NCBI GenBank assembly: GCA_017396665.1
Contig: JAFQLH010000009.1
Span: 1-40,383, forward strand
Direction of reading: 5' to 3'
Source: Oscillospiraceae bacterium
Lineage (GTDB): Bacteria; Bacillota; Clostridia; Oscillospirales; Ruminococcaceae
DNA: 40,383 nt
The notes beneath the pieces were generated by a model. The model was not told the origin of the DNA. It made no database searches and was given only the letters and a program-made list of their open reading frames with translations. Both the position numbers and the translations under genes were made by a program. Below, in pieces: positions 33,836 to 40,383 of this stretch (its first letter is position 1; the number at the start of each line of letters is the position of its first letter).

Positions 33836-33864
33836 ATTATAGCACATTTTAAAAGCAATTGCAA
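33836..33864 (-). promoter_or_regulatory. Sigma-A promoter of the rimP-nusA-infB operon
   Basis: Minus strand: -35 TTGCAA (33859-33864), 17-bp spacer, -10 TATAAT (33836-33841). The leader of about 65 bases contains a hairpin, CTGGAAAG with CTTCCGG (about 33792-33813), before the rimP SD. Confidence 0.75.
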
Positions 33865-33941
33865 GGGGTTTTTAAAATTTTTCTCCCCTTTTTTGCACAA
33901 ATCCTGCCCCTGACGCAAATTCGGGGGGCGGGACACTTCAC

Positions 33942-34310
33942 TTATTTTTCTTTCTTTTCTTCAACGGTATCCGAGGTCTTCTTGATTGTACCCTCAACGA
34001 AGTCCAGCGGCATGGTACAGAGCACTCCCGTATTCGGCTTTGACAGGTCGCCTACTGTACGGTAGATAACCTTTCTTGCAATTTCGAGCTGGCTGTCCTT
34101 GATAACCGAGATGATTGTATGGTTATTCTCCTCCGCACTTAAAAGCGCCTTGAGTGAGGCTGAGAAGATGTTGCTTCCCATTCTTGAAAGTGTAACGGCA
34201 AGACCTGCTGACTCGATAATTGTCGCACCTCTTATACCTGCTGCCGAAAATCCCTCAAGCAGTTTATCGAGTACATCATTTCTGTTAAGAATAAAAACCA
34301 TAAGCTTCAT
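33942..34310 (-). CDS. PII-like small regulatory protein
   Basis: 122 residues. MKLMVFILNRNDVLDKLLEGFSAAGIRGATIIESAG matches the first strand-helix-strand of the GlnB/PII fold (compare the PII pattern KLDEVxxALxxAGIxGxTV). A second half-repeat, TIISVIKDSQLEIARKVIYRTVGDL, completes the ferredoxin-like fold. The PII T-loop with the uridylylated Tyr is absent; only a Ser-Arg-Met-Gly stretch is in that place, so classical PII signalling is not expected. A charged tail follows (TVEEKKEK). SD GAGGAAG upstream. It lies 35 bp after the LCP-like gene and is probably in the same operon. Fold assignment is moderate. Confidence 0.75.
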   Translation of the reverse strand: MKLMVFILNRNDVLDKLLEGFSAAGIRGATIIESAGLAVTLSRMGSNIFSASLKALLSAEENNHTIISVIKDSQLEIARKVIYRTVGDLSKPNTGVLCTMPLDFVEGTIKKTSDTVEEKKEK

Positions 34311-34345
34311 AACCGTTATACTTCCTCTCTTATAATCTGAATAGT

Positions 34346-35248
34346 TTAGCTTTCGAGGTAGCCCTCAAGCTGATGAATAAAGCTTTCGTCAACAACAAAT
34401 CTCTGCGGCTCCGGCCAGATGCCTGTCGGAGTGAGTGAATAAGACGGCATTGTTGAGTTTTCGATAACATACACAAGTGCACTCTTTGTGAGATTGTAGT
34501 CGTCCTCTGTCATATTTGTATTGGCGTCATTATACTCCTTGCGGAATATTGTATCGATATTAGCCTTGGCTGTCTTTGGCTGTTTAAAGAAGTTGTTTAT
34601 TGCTGTTGCGGCAATTTCGCCCGACATTTTCATATTGGAGCTGTATCCGCTTGCGTAGTTGGGATATGTGATAAGAGTTGCAGCCATATCTCCGTCCACG
34701 GCAATTCTTGCACCCTTCTGATATGAAACAGTACCGCCTGTTGCACTGTCGGGGATAACAATCGGGTCAACGAGGGAAACGATTGATGTACCCATTATAT
34801 TTATGACCTCAGAGAGCGTTGTATCACTCATTGTCATATATCTGTCGATAGTGATATCGAGAGTTTTGGCAACCGCATCTGTTGCAGCCGCAATGCCCTG
34901 TGACATATAAATCTCCGCAAAGGTCTGACCGTTGCAGTCTATATAAGGTGTGAGCGGAATAATTATGATATTCTGAGTTGACGGCTTGAATGCGGCAAGC
35001 ACAACCGAGTGCAGAGTGTCATATGAATCTGAAACTGTATACAAGGTAATGCTGTCGTCTTTTAACGAATAGTTGACTGAGTTTTCCTCCGCAAGCTCAT
35101 CCTGAGGCTTGTTTTCAGGAAGGAAGTTTCTTACCGCAAAATATCCGATAGTTCCGAACACCGCTACCGCAATAAGCAATGTAACAGCGTACACTACCGC
35201 CACGGGAAGCTGTGAGGTCTGCTTCTTTGTTTTCTTTTTGCTATTCAT
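34346..35248 (-). CDS. Divergent LCP-like (LytR-CpsA-Psr) membrane protein
   Basis: 300 residues: Lys-rich cytoplasmic start, one membrane helix (about 16-40), then an outer domain. LHSVVLAAFKPSTQNIIIIPLT (79-100), then GIAAATDAVAKTLDITIDRYMTMSDTTLSEVINIMG (118-153) follow the LCP layout, in which proteins attach polymers to peptidoglycan. The usual RxD and SIPRD motifs are not there: the first aligns with YDT near 76-78, the second with IPLTP at 97-101. The Arg residues that bind pyrophosphate are thus missing. It may bind a polyprenyl ligand without transferring it (inference). SD is weak (GAAAG). Followed 35 bp later by the PII-like gene. A TATAAT lies at 35295-35300, but without a good -35. 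Confidence 0.7.
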   Translation of the reverse strand: MNSKKKTKKQTSQLPVAVVYAVTLLIAVAVFGTIGYFAVRNFLPENKPQDELAEENSVNYSLKDDSITLYTVSDSYDTLHSVVLAAFKPSTQNIIIIPLTPYIDCNGQTFAEIYMSQGIAAATDAVAKTLDITIDRYMTMSDTTLSEVINIMGTSIVSLVDPIVIPDSATGGTVSYQKGARIAVDGDMAATLITYPNYASGYSSNMKMSGEIAATAINNFFKQPKTAKANIDTIFRKEYNDANTNMTEDDYNLTKSALVYVIENSTMPSYSLTPTGIWPEPQRFVVDESFIHQLEGYLES

Positions 35249-35350
35249 AGTATCTGTCTTTCACCCGCCACAAAGTGCGGGAGCTCCTTTCAGAATTATA
35301 TTGCTTTTTTAAAAAAAGACTTGAATATTATCTTCAATAGGTGTAAACTA

Positions 35351-35887
35351 TTATGTGTAAGCGCAGAACATAGGCGCATTCTCATTGAGGTCGATGACCC
35401 TTGTCTTCAGACCCTTCTTCTGTGCATAACGCAGGGTCTGTCCTGTTCCGCTGCGGTAATCGCCGATAACTGCGATAACCTTCGAGGAATTGTCGACCAT
35501 ATACTGATTGCGTTTTTTCATGACGTCATCAGAATACTTTTCACTTACATACACAACCATATCCGCAACGCTCATAGCGAGCATATGGTTCCACTTATCT
35601 TCAAACTCAAAGTCTTTGCCGTGGTCACGATACGGTATCGCACACACCAGCTTTATGTCGGGATTCTTGGCTTTAAGCTCTATAACGAATCTTGACGCCC
35701 AGAGGTCTATGCCTCTTGCCATTCCGGTGATGAAGGTTGTATAGCCCTCCTCAACCGCTTCGTCGATAGCGGTTCTGAGTACACTTAGCACACGTCTTAT
35801 ATGGATAGAGTTAATATCTCCTCCGCCGTATATCTTTTCTGGGCGGTGGCCTGTAAAGCAACAGGTTTTTGATTTATCAATCATCAT
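35351..35887 (-). CDS. SLOG-family protein (DUF1273-like)
   Basis: 178 residues. CCFTGHRPEKI at the start and TGMARGIDLWASRFVIELK are the nucleotide-binding hallmarks of the SLOG/DprA-like Rossmann superfamily, seen in YpsA and DUF1273 proteins. Then LVCAIPYRDHGKDF, MVVYVSEKYSDDVMKKRNQYMVDNSS and GTGQTLRYAQKKG complete the fold. The ligand is unknown; some SLOG proteins sense nucleotide signals. Start chosen at the first of two adjacent ATGs (35887), with GGAAGTG 8 bases upstream. Stands alone, divergent from alr. Confidence 0.85.
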   Translation of the reverse strand: MMIDKSKTCCFTGHRPEKIYGGGDINSIHIRRVLSVLRTAIDEAVEEGYTTFITGMARGIDLWASRFVIELKAKNPDIKLVCAIPYRDHGKDFEFEDKWNHMLAMSVADMVVYVSEKYSDDVMKKRNQYMVDNSSKVIAVIGDYRSGTGQTLRYAQKKGLKTRVIDLNENAPMFCAYT

Positions 35888-35946
35888 ACATAAGTCACTT
35901 CCATTCCCGGAGCGGGTGTTTCCTGCACTCACAAATATACACTTAT

Positions 35947-35975
35947 AGCATAACACAAAAGGACATTTTTTTCAA
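35947..35975 (-). promoter_or_regulatory. Likely promoter of the SLOG-family gene
   Basis: Minus strand: -35 TTGAAA (35970-35975), 17-bp spacer, -10 TATGCT (35947-35952). For the divergent alr I could not find an equally good pair; TTGCAA at 35984-35989 has no matching -10. Confidence 0.5.
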
Positions 35976-36028
35976 TAGATTATTGCAACAAAGATAAATT
36001 TTCTTCAGAGAAACGGAGTTTTTATATT

Positions 36029-37192
36029 ATGACATATCTGAAAAGAGCTTGGGCTGAAATAAGTCTTGACGCTATTGCGCACAATTATACTGCATACAAG
36101 CAGGCTGTCGGCGGTGACAAGGAGATAATGTGTGTTGTCAAGGCGGACTGCTACGGTCACTGTGACAGAGCTATTGCACCTTTTCTTGAAAACGAGCTTA
36201 CGGTAAGGAAGTTTGCCGTATCAAACATAGAGGAAGCAAGGCGTGTAAGAGAAAGCGGAGTAACGGGTGAAATACTCATTCTCGGCTACACTCCGCCCGA
36301 GGTTGCAGGTGAGCTTTGCAGGCTCAACATAATCCAGGCAATCACAGAGCTTTCATACGCCGCAGAGCTTTGCAGGTTTATCCCGGACGGAGAAAAGCTC
36401 AGCGTACACATTGCGATTGACACGGGCATGACAAGAATAGGCCTTCACGGCAAAGACGCACAGCAGACTGCTGATGAGGTCATTGAGATTTCATCACTCG
36501 AAAAGATAGCTGTCAAGGGAATGTTTACGCACCTGAGCGTTGCAGACAGCGACGACGAGGGCGACATTACATACACCAAGGCACAGATAGAAAAGCTTAT
36601 GGCGGTAAAGGCTGCACTTTTGTCAAAGGACGTGGAAATCCCCTGCGTTCACTACTTAAACTCCGCAGGCGGAATATACCACGACGGCTCGGGCTCAGAC
36701 CTTGCAAGACTCGGTATCATTCTCTACGGACTTATGCCTAATGCTTCGCTTCCGCTTCCGTTTGTTCCGCAGCCTGCACTCACTCTCAAGGCGAGGGTTG
36801 CGCAGGTCAAGACTATTCACAAGGGCGAGTTTGTAAGCTACGGCAGAACCTTTGAGGCAAGCGGGGATATGGAGCTTGCGACTGTTGCCATCGGCTACGC
36901 TGACGGATATCCCAGAGCGCTGTCGGGCAAGGGCGAGCTTCTTATAAACGGCAGACGTGCGAAAATCGTCGGCAGGGTTTGTATGGACCAGCTTATGTGC
37001 GACGTTACAGGGCTTGAAGTAAAGGCAGGCGACGTTGTTACGCTTATCGGCGCTGACGGGAACGAGTGCATAACCGCTGACGAGATTGCAGCTCTTTGCT
37101 CAACAATCGGCTACGAGATTGTTTGCGGTATTTCAAAGAGAGTTCCGAGAGTTATTCTCAGAAACGGCGTCGAGCTTGACGCAACTGTATAG
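36029..37192 (+). CDS. alr: Alanine racemase
   Basis: 387 residues, a fold-type III PLP enzyme that makes D-alanine for peptidoglycan. WAEISLDAIAHNY opens the barrel; the PLP Lys38 is in VVKADCYGH, where most relatives have VKANAYGHG. IAIDTGMTRIGLHG, LNSAGG and VSYGRTF with catalytic Tyr271 follow. The C-terminal beta domain has VGRVCMDQLMCDVT. ILGYTPP near 84 also occurs in VanT-type serine racemases, but there is no membrane domain, so alanine is the likely substrate. GGAG 10 bases before the ATG. Ends in a perfect bidirectional terminator. Confidence 0.94.
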   Translation: MTYLKRAWAEISLDAIAHNYTAYKQAVGGDKEIMCVVKADCYGHCDRAIAPFLENELTVRKFAVSNIEEARRVRESGVTGEILILGYTPPEVAGELCRLNIIQAITELSYAAELCRFIPDGEKLSVHIAIDTGMTRIGLHGKDAQQTADEVIEISSLEKIAVKGMFTHLSVADSDDEGDITYTKAQIEKLMAVKAALLSKDVEIPCVHYLNSAGGIYHDGSGSDLARLGIILYGLMPNASLPLPFVPQPALTLKARVAQVKTIHKGEFVSYGRTFEASGDMELATVAIGYADGYPRALSGKGELLINGRRAKIVGRVCMDQLMCDVTGLEVKAGDVVTLIGADGNECITADEIAALCSTIGYEIVCGISKRVPRVILRNGVELDATV

Positions 37193-37198
37193 ACACAA

Positions 37199-37235
37199 AA
37201 GACCTTCGGTAATATAACCGAAGGTCTTGTTTTTT
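37199..37235. terminator. Bidirectional terminator between alr and the CaCA antiporter gene
   Basis: AAGACCTTCGGT pairs perfectly with ACCGAAGGTCTT (12 bp, six-base loop), followed on the plus strand by GTTTTTT and on the minus strand by TTGTG after the stem's own TT. It serves two convergent genes; the T run overlaps the antiporter stop codon. Confidence 0.93.
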
Positions 37236-38160
37236 AAAGTATTACAACAAAGTAAGCGGCATAGCTTATGAGCATTATTATACCGCCTGCTCTTGAAAGC
37301 TTTCTGTCTCTGAAGCAGCAGAGGAACAGAAGAACTGCTGCTGCAATAGCGATTGCGGTATCGAAGATGAATTCCTTTGCGAAAGGAACAGGTGTGATAA
37401 GTGCAGACAGACCTACAACAAACAGGATGTTGAAGATGTTGCTTCCTACGATATTTCCTATAGCGATATCTGCGTTGCCCTTTCTTGCCGCAACAACAGA
37501 CGTGAACAGCTCAGGGAGAGAGGTGCCGAGTGCTACGATTGTAAGTCCGATGAAACGCTCGCTTATGCCGAACTCTCTTGCAAGCTCTGTTGCGGCGTCA
37601 ACCGTAAACTTGCTTCCTAAAACGATAAGTGCAAGACCGATTGCTGTGAACAGAAGTCCGACAGGTACAGAGTAGTTTTTAATTCCCTCTGTCTGCTCCT
37701 CGGGATTCTTCTTTGCCATAATGATAAGGTATGTCAGGTATCCTGCAAACACAAGAAGCATTATAATGCCCTCTATAAGTCCGAGCTTACCGTCAAGTCC
37801 CATTACAAGAAGCATAACCGTGATAGCTGTCATAAACGGAATATCAACCTTTACTGTGGACTTTGCAACGGCAAGGGCAGTAATAACAGACGAAATACCG
37901 AGAATGATAAGAATGTTCAAGATGTTGCTGCCGACAATGTTTCCGATTGTGATTTCTGCGCTTCCCTTGAGTGCCGCTGTTATACTTACAGCCGCCTCGG
38001 GAGCACTTGTTCCCATTGCTACAACGGTAAGACCGATAACGAGCTGTGGGATTTTAAGCTTTGCCGCAACCGACGACGAGCCGTCAACAAACCGGTCCGC
38101 ACCCTTTACGAGCATTACAAAGCCGAGCACAAGCAGTAACACCTGCAATAAAATGTCCAT
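37234..38160 (-). CDS. Calcium/sodium antiporter (CaCA family, YrbG-like)
   Basis: 308 residues, about ten membrane helices in two homologous halves. The alpha-1 repeat is VIGLTVVAMGTSAPEAAVSI then GNIVGSNILNILIILG; the alpha-2 repeat is FIGLTIVALGTSLPELFTSVVAA then GNIVGSNIFNILFVVG. These carry the conserved Glu (APE and LPE) and Asn/Ser that bind the cations. It exchanges cytoplasmic calcium or a related cation against sodium or protons. Starts 24 bp after the Na/Pi cotransporter gene, so the two share a transcript. Confidence 0.93.
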   Translation of the reverse strand: MDILLQVLLLVLGFVMLVKGADRFVDGSSSVAAKLKIPQLVIGLTVVAMGTSAPEAAVSITAALKGSAEITIGNIVGSNILNILIILGISSVITALAVAKSTVKVDIPFMTAITVMLLVMGLDGKLGLIEGIIMLLVFAGYLTYLIIMAKKNPEEQTEGIKNYSVPVGLLFTAIGLALIVLGSKFTVDAATELAREFGISERFIGLTIVALGTSLPELFTSVVAARKGNADIAIGNIVGSNIFNILFVVGLSALITPVPFAKEFIFDTAIAIAAAVLLFLCCFRDRKLSRAGGIIMLISYAAYFVVIL

Positions 38161-38184
38161 TTTCCGTCTGTCCCTTCTTCCCTG

Positions 38185-39939
38185 TTATTTTGTAGCCGGG
38201 AGTCTGTATCTTTCAAAGTAGCTGTTGTAGCTTTCTCTGAATGAGTCGTTGTCATCGGAAAGCCTGAACTTTCCGTCGTGCATATTGAGATGGTTTTCGG
38301 AAGCCTCTGCAAGACAGCCTGCGATATTCGAGCAGTGGTCCGAAACTCTTTCGAGGTTTGTGAGAAGGTCGCTCCAGATAAAGCCTGCGTCAAGTCCGCA
38401 GCCGCCCTTCTGCAGACGCTTGATATGTCTTGAACGCATTGCTTCCTTGAGGTCGTCGATAACCTCCTCGAGCGGATTTATTCTCTTTATTGCTTGTGCG
38501 TCACGTGTTTCAAACGCTTCGAGTGTAAGGGAGAATATCTCTGAAACGGCATTGGTAAGAGTTTTAAGCTCCTCGTATGCACCCTCTGAGAACTCCATTT
38601 CCTTATCCCTGAGCTCTGCGGCAGACTCGCAGATATTTACTGCGTGGTCTGAAACTCTTTCAAAGTCGCCGATAACTCTGAGAATCATAGCCGCCTCGGC
38701 ACTTTCCTTATCGCTGAGCTGGTGTGCGGAGAGCTTCACGAGGTAGTTTCCTATAACGTCCTCGTAGTGGTCGGTTTTTGACTCTCTTTCCTTTATCTCC
38801 TCTGCGACTGCTGACTTATAGTCAAACAGCACATACACGCTGTCCTTGAGGGCTGAGCCTGCACATTTACCCATTTCTGTAGCATAGTTGCGGCAGGTTT
38901 CAAGTGCGATGGCAGGTGTTGAGAGAAGTCTTTCGTCAAGCTCTGTCTTTGTTTCCTTGTCGCTCTTTTCAGGAACAAGCTTGCATACAACCTTTTCAAG
39001 GAGCGAGGACGCAGGAAGAAGAAGCACTGTACAGATGACATTGAACACCGAGTGCGAAACGGCAATTCCGAAGTGGGTTGCCTCCATATCGAGAATTGCA
39101 GGAGAAACTGTCCATTTTACTATATACAAAGCCGTCATAAGGATTGTTGTGCCTATGAGGTTAAAGCAAAGGTGCGCTGTTGCAACTCGCTTAGCGTTTC
39201 TGTTTGTGCCGAAGGATGAAAGGATAGCTGTTACACAGGTGCCGATATTCTGACCCATTATAATAGGGAATGCGGCACCGTAGGAAATCTGTCCTGTTGT
39301 GGTGAGTGCCTGGAGAATACCGACTGATGCAGAGCTTGACTGCATTACTGCTGTAAGCACTGCACCTGCGAGCACGCCCATAATAGGGTTCTTGAAGGTT
39401 ACAAAGAGCTGTCTGAAGCCTTCAACCTCTTTAAGTCCTGAAACGGCATCAGTCATTGTGTCCATACCGAACATTAAAACTGCAAAGCCGAGCAGTACAA
39501 GTCCTGTATCCTTCTTCTTGTTTGACTTGAAGAACATATAGAGGATAATACCTACGAGGGCTAAGACAGGTGTGAAGGAGGTTGGCTTCAAGAGCTGCAT
39601 GAAGATGTTGTCGCTCTGTATTCCGCCAAGGCTTAAAATCCACGCTGTAACGGTTGTACCGATGTTAGCGCCCATGATTACACCGATTGACTGCCTGAAG
39701 GTCATAAGCCCTGAGTTTACAAAGCCGACTACCATTACGGTTGTTGCAGACGAGCTTTGGATTATCGCTGTAACTCCGAGGCCTGTGAGAAAGCCTGTTA
39801 TTTTGTTTGTTGTAAGCTTGCCGATAACTGCGCTGAGCTTACTGCCTGCTCTTCTTTCAAGTGCATCGCCCATAACATTCATTCCGTAAATGAAGAGGCA
39901 AAGTCCGCCGATGAGCGTCAGCACGTCAAAAATGTCCAT
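38185..39939 (-). CDS. Na/Pi cotransporter family protein with C-terminal PhoU-like domain
   Basis: 584 residues. Residues 1-310 are membrane helices with two inverted copies of the NaPi-II motif: GVTAIIQSSSATTVMVVGFVNSG and AVLTAVMQSSSASVGILQALTTTG, each with QSSS. Residues about 340-560 form a helical PhoU-like domain (ERVSDHAVNICESAAEL and ERVSDHCSNIAGCLAEA, the DxxxN metal motifs). The family imports phosphate with sodium. GGAGG 7 bases before the ATG. The promoter has PhoP-box-like repeats, which fits a phosphate role. First gene of an operon with the CaCA antiporter. Confidence 0.93.
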   Translation of the reverse strand: MDIFDVLTLIGGLCLFIYGMNVMGDALERRAGSKLSAVIGKLTTNKITGFLTGLGVTAIIQSSSATTVMVVGFVNSGLMTFRQSIGVIMGANIGTTVTAWILSLGGIQSDNIFMQLLKPTSFTPVLALVGIILYMFFKSNKKKDTGLVLLGFAVLMFGMDTMTDAVSGLKEVEGFRQLFVTFKNPIMGVLAGAVLTAVMQSSSASVGILQALTTTGQISYGAAFPIIMGQNIGTCVTAILSSFGTNRNAKRVATAHLCFNLIGTTILMTALYIVKWTVSPAILDMEATHFGIAVSHSVFNVICTVLLLPASSLLEKVVCKLVPEKSDKETKTELDERLLSTPAIALETCRNYATEMGKCAGSALKDSVYVLFDYKSAVAEEIKERESKTDHYEDVIGNYLVKLSAHQLSDKESAEAAMILRVIGDFERVSDHAVNICESAAELRDKEMEFSEGAYEELKTLTNAVSEIFSLTLEAFETRDAQAIKRINPLEEVIDDLKEAMRSRHIKRLQKGGCGLDAGFIWSDLLTNLERVSDHCSNIAGCLAEASENHLNMHDGKFRLSDDNDSFRESYNSYFERYRLPATK

Positions 39940-40012
39940 ACGAAAACCTCCGCATATTTAGTTTGATTATTGTTTGCTGTTTGTGGTCATTTTATTTTCT
40001 TGTTACAGCTTT

Positions 40013-40077
40013 ATTATAGCATCATCGGGGTAAAGATGCGGTTAAGAATGTCTTTACCCCGGCAAAGAAACGGTAAA
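40013..40077 (-). promoter_or_regulatory. Pho-type promoter of the Na/Pi cotransporter operon
   Basis: Minus strand: -10 TATAAT (40013-40018) with no good -35. Ten bases upstream lies TTTACC (40029-40034), then TTAACC 11 bp further (40040-40045). A second pair, TTTGCC (40061-40066) and TTTACC (40072-40077), is again 11 bp apart. PhoP boxes in Bacillus are TTxACA-like direct repeats with 11-bp period just upstream of the -10. The stretch also contains a perfect 11-bp inverted repeat, CGGGGTAAAGA (40026-40036) with TCTTTACCCCG (40051-40061). Confidence 0.5.
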
Positions 40078-40079
40078 GA

Positions 40080-40345
40080 AAGTGCCGCCAGCCGGCGAGC
40101 CGCCAGCGAGACGCTGGACCCGTTTGCAGCTCCGATAAATGACTGCGGAGAAAAAGATAGTTTGTCGCTGCGGTCTGACAAAGCAAGAATCGGAAAGAGT
40201 TATAAAAATAAGCCCCCTATTTTCAGGGGGCTTTTTTATGTGTGAACTTTCGGAGAAACCGCACACAGTCGGGGATTTCTGAAAAGATTCCTAAGCCCGT
40301 CCAGTATAAATAAGAGTTCTCACAAACCTTCGGGGAAATCCCAGA
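40080..40345. repeat. Non-coding stretch with fragments of dispersed repeats
   Basis: Contains GCCGGCGAGCCGCC, like the palindrome in the 140-bp unit, then GCGAGACGCTGGACC, the hairpin at 40210-40237, and GTCGGGGATTTC and CTTCGGGGAAATC parts like those at 16550-16580. No ORF with an SD. It looks like a patchwork of intergenic repeat families. Confidence 0.5.
40210..40237 (+). terminator. Hairpin terminator in the right-hand intergenic region
   Basis: AGCCCCCT pairs with AGGGGGCT (40211-40218 with 40225-40232), then a T run on the plus strand. No plus-strand gene precedes it in the window; the A-rich flank makes it weakly bidirectional. Confidence 0.65.
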
Positions 40346-40349
40346 CTTT

Positions 40350-40379
40350 GCTTATAAAAAAGCCCCCCTACAGGGGGGC
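40350..40379 (-). terminator. Terminator of a minus-strand gene lying beyond the right edge
   Basis: Minus strand: GCCCCCC pairs with GGGGGGC around TGTA (40362-40379), followed by TTTTTTATAAG. It implies a minus-strand gene ending just right of the window. Confidence 0.75.
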
Positions 40380-40383
40380 ACAC

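Noticed and set aside
39970-40245. Plus-strand reading frame of 91 codons at the right end
   Set aside because: No SD, composition of repeat fragments, and it overlaps the Pho-type promoter and a terminator hairpin.

Overview
The window looks like chromosome from a Gram-positive anaerobe of the class Clostridia, most likely a Ruminococcus-like member of the Oscillospiraceae. This is inference from content. The evidence is a pyruvate:ferredoxin oxidoreductase, the Firmicutes-type order rimP-nusA-rnpM-ylxQ-infB-rbfA-nrnA-truB-ribF, lipoproteins with Thr-rich linkers, BspA-type leucine-rich repeat proteins, strong SD sequences (AAAGGAG, AGGAGG) and sigma-A promoters with 16-17 bp spacers. No phage, CRISPR, tRNA, rRNA or transposase gene is visible.

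Layout. 1-1.8 kb: 5' part of nifJ and an SDR-type epimerase, both on the minus strand. 2.0-6.5 kb: a plus-strand group of an MBOAT membrane protein, a single-pass Thr-rich protein, a YhcC-like radical SAM protein and an SGNH-fold lipoprotein. Both enzyme-fold proteins of the acyl-transfer type have lost the residues their families use for catalysis. 6.5-13.9 kb: metY with a DUF4026-like gene, and an adaptor lipoprotein with a large FtsX-type permease but no ATPase. This segment is bounded by two inverted copies of a roughly 200-bp element made of three hairpins. 13.9-16.9 kb: GNAT acetyltransferase, nucleoside phosphorylase, a 140-bp tandem repeat, a SAM methyltransferase, and upstream of it a 45-codon ORF with a perfect consensus promoter and a strong terminator. 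17.1-20.3 kb: two LRR lipoprotein genes that look like a duplicated transcription unit. 20.5-25.7 kb: a Gld-like ABC transporter operon. 25.8-33.9 kb: the nusA-infB operon. 33.9-36 kb: a PII-like protein, a divergent LCP-like protein and a SLOG-family protein. 36-40 kb: alanine racemase, converging on a CaCA antiporter and a Na/Pi cotransporter whose promoter carries PhoP-box-like repeats.

How the genes work together. The nusA operon covers ribosome maturation, initiation, transcription elongation and tRNA/RNA metabolism. The Gld-like genes form an ABC system with two large extracytoplasmic partners. The most unusual features are the catalytically depleted MBOAT/SGNH locus, the possible leader-peptide unit ahead of the methyltransferase, the inverted three-hairpin elements, and the Pho-type promoter. 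All functional statements come from reading the sequence by eye; no database search was run.
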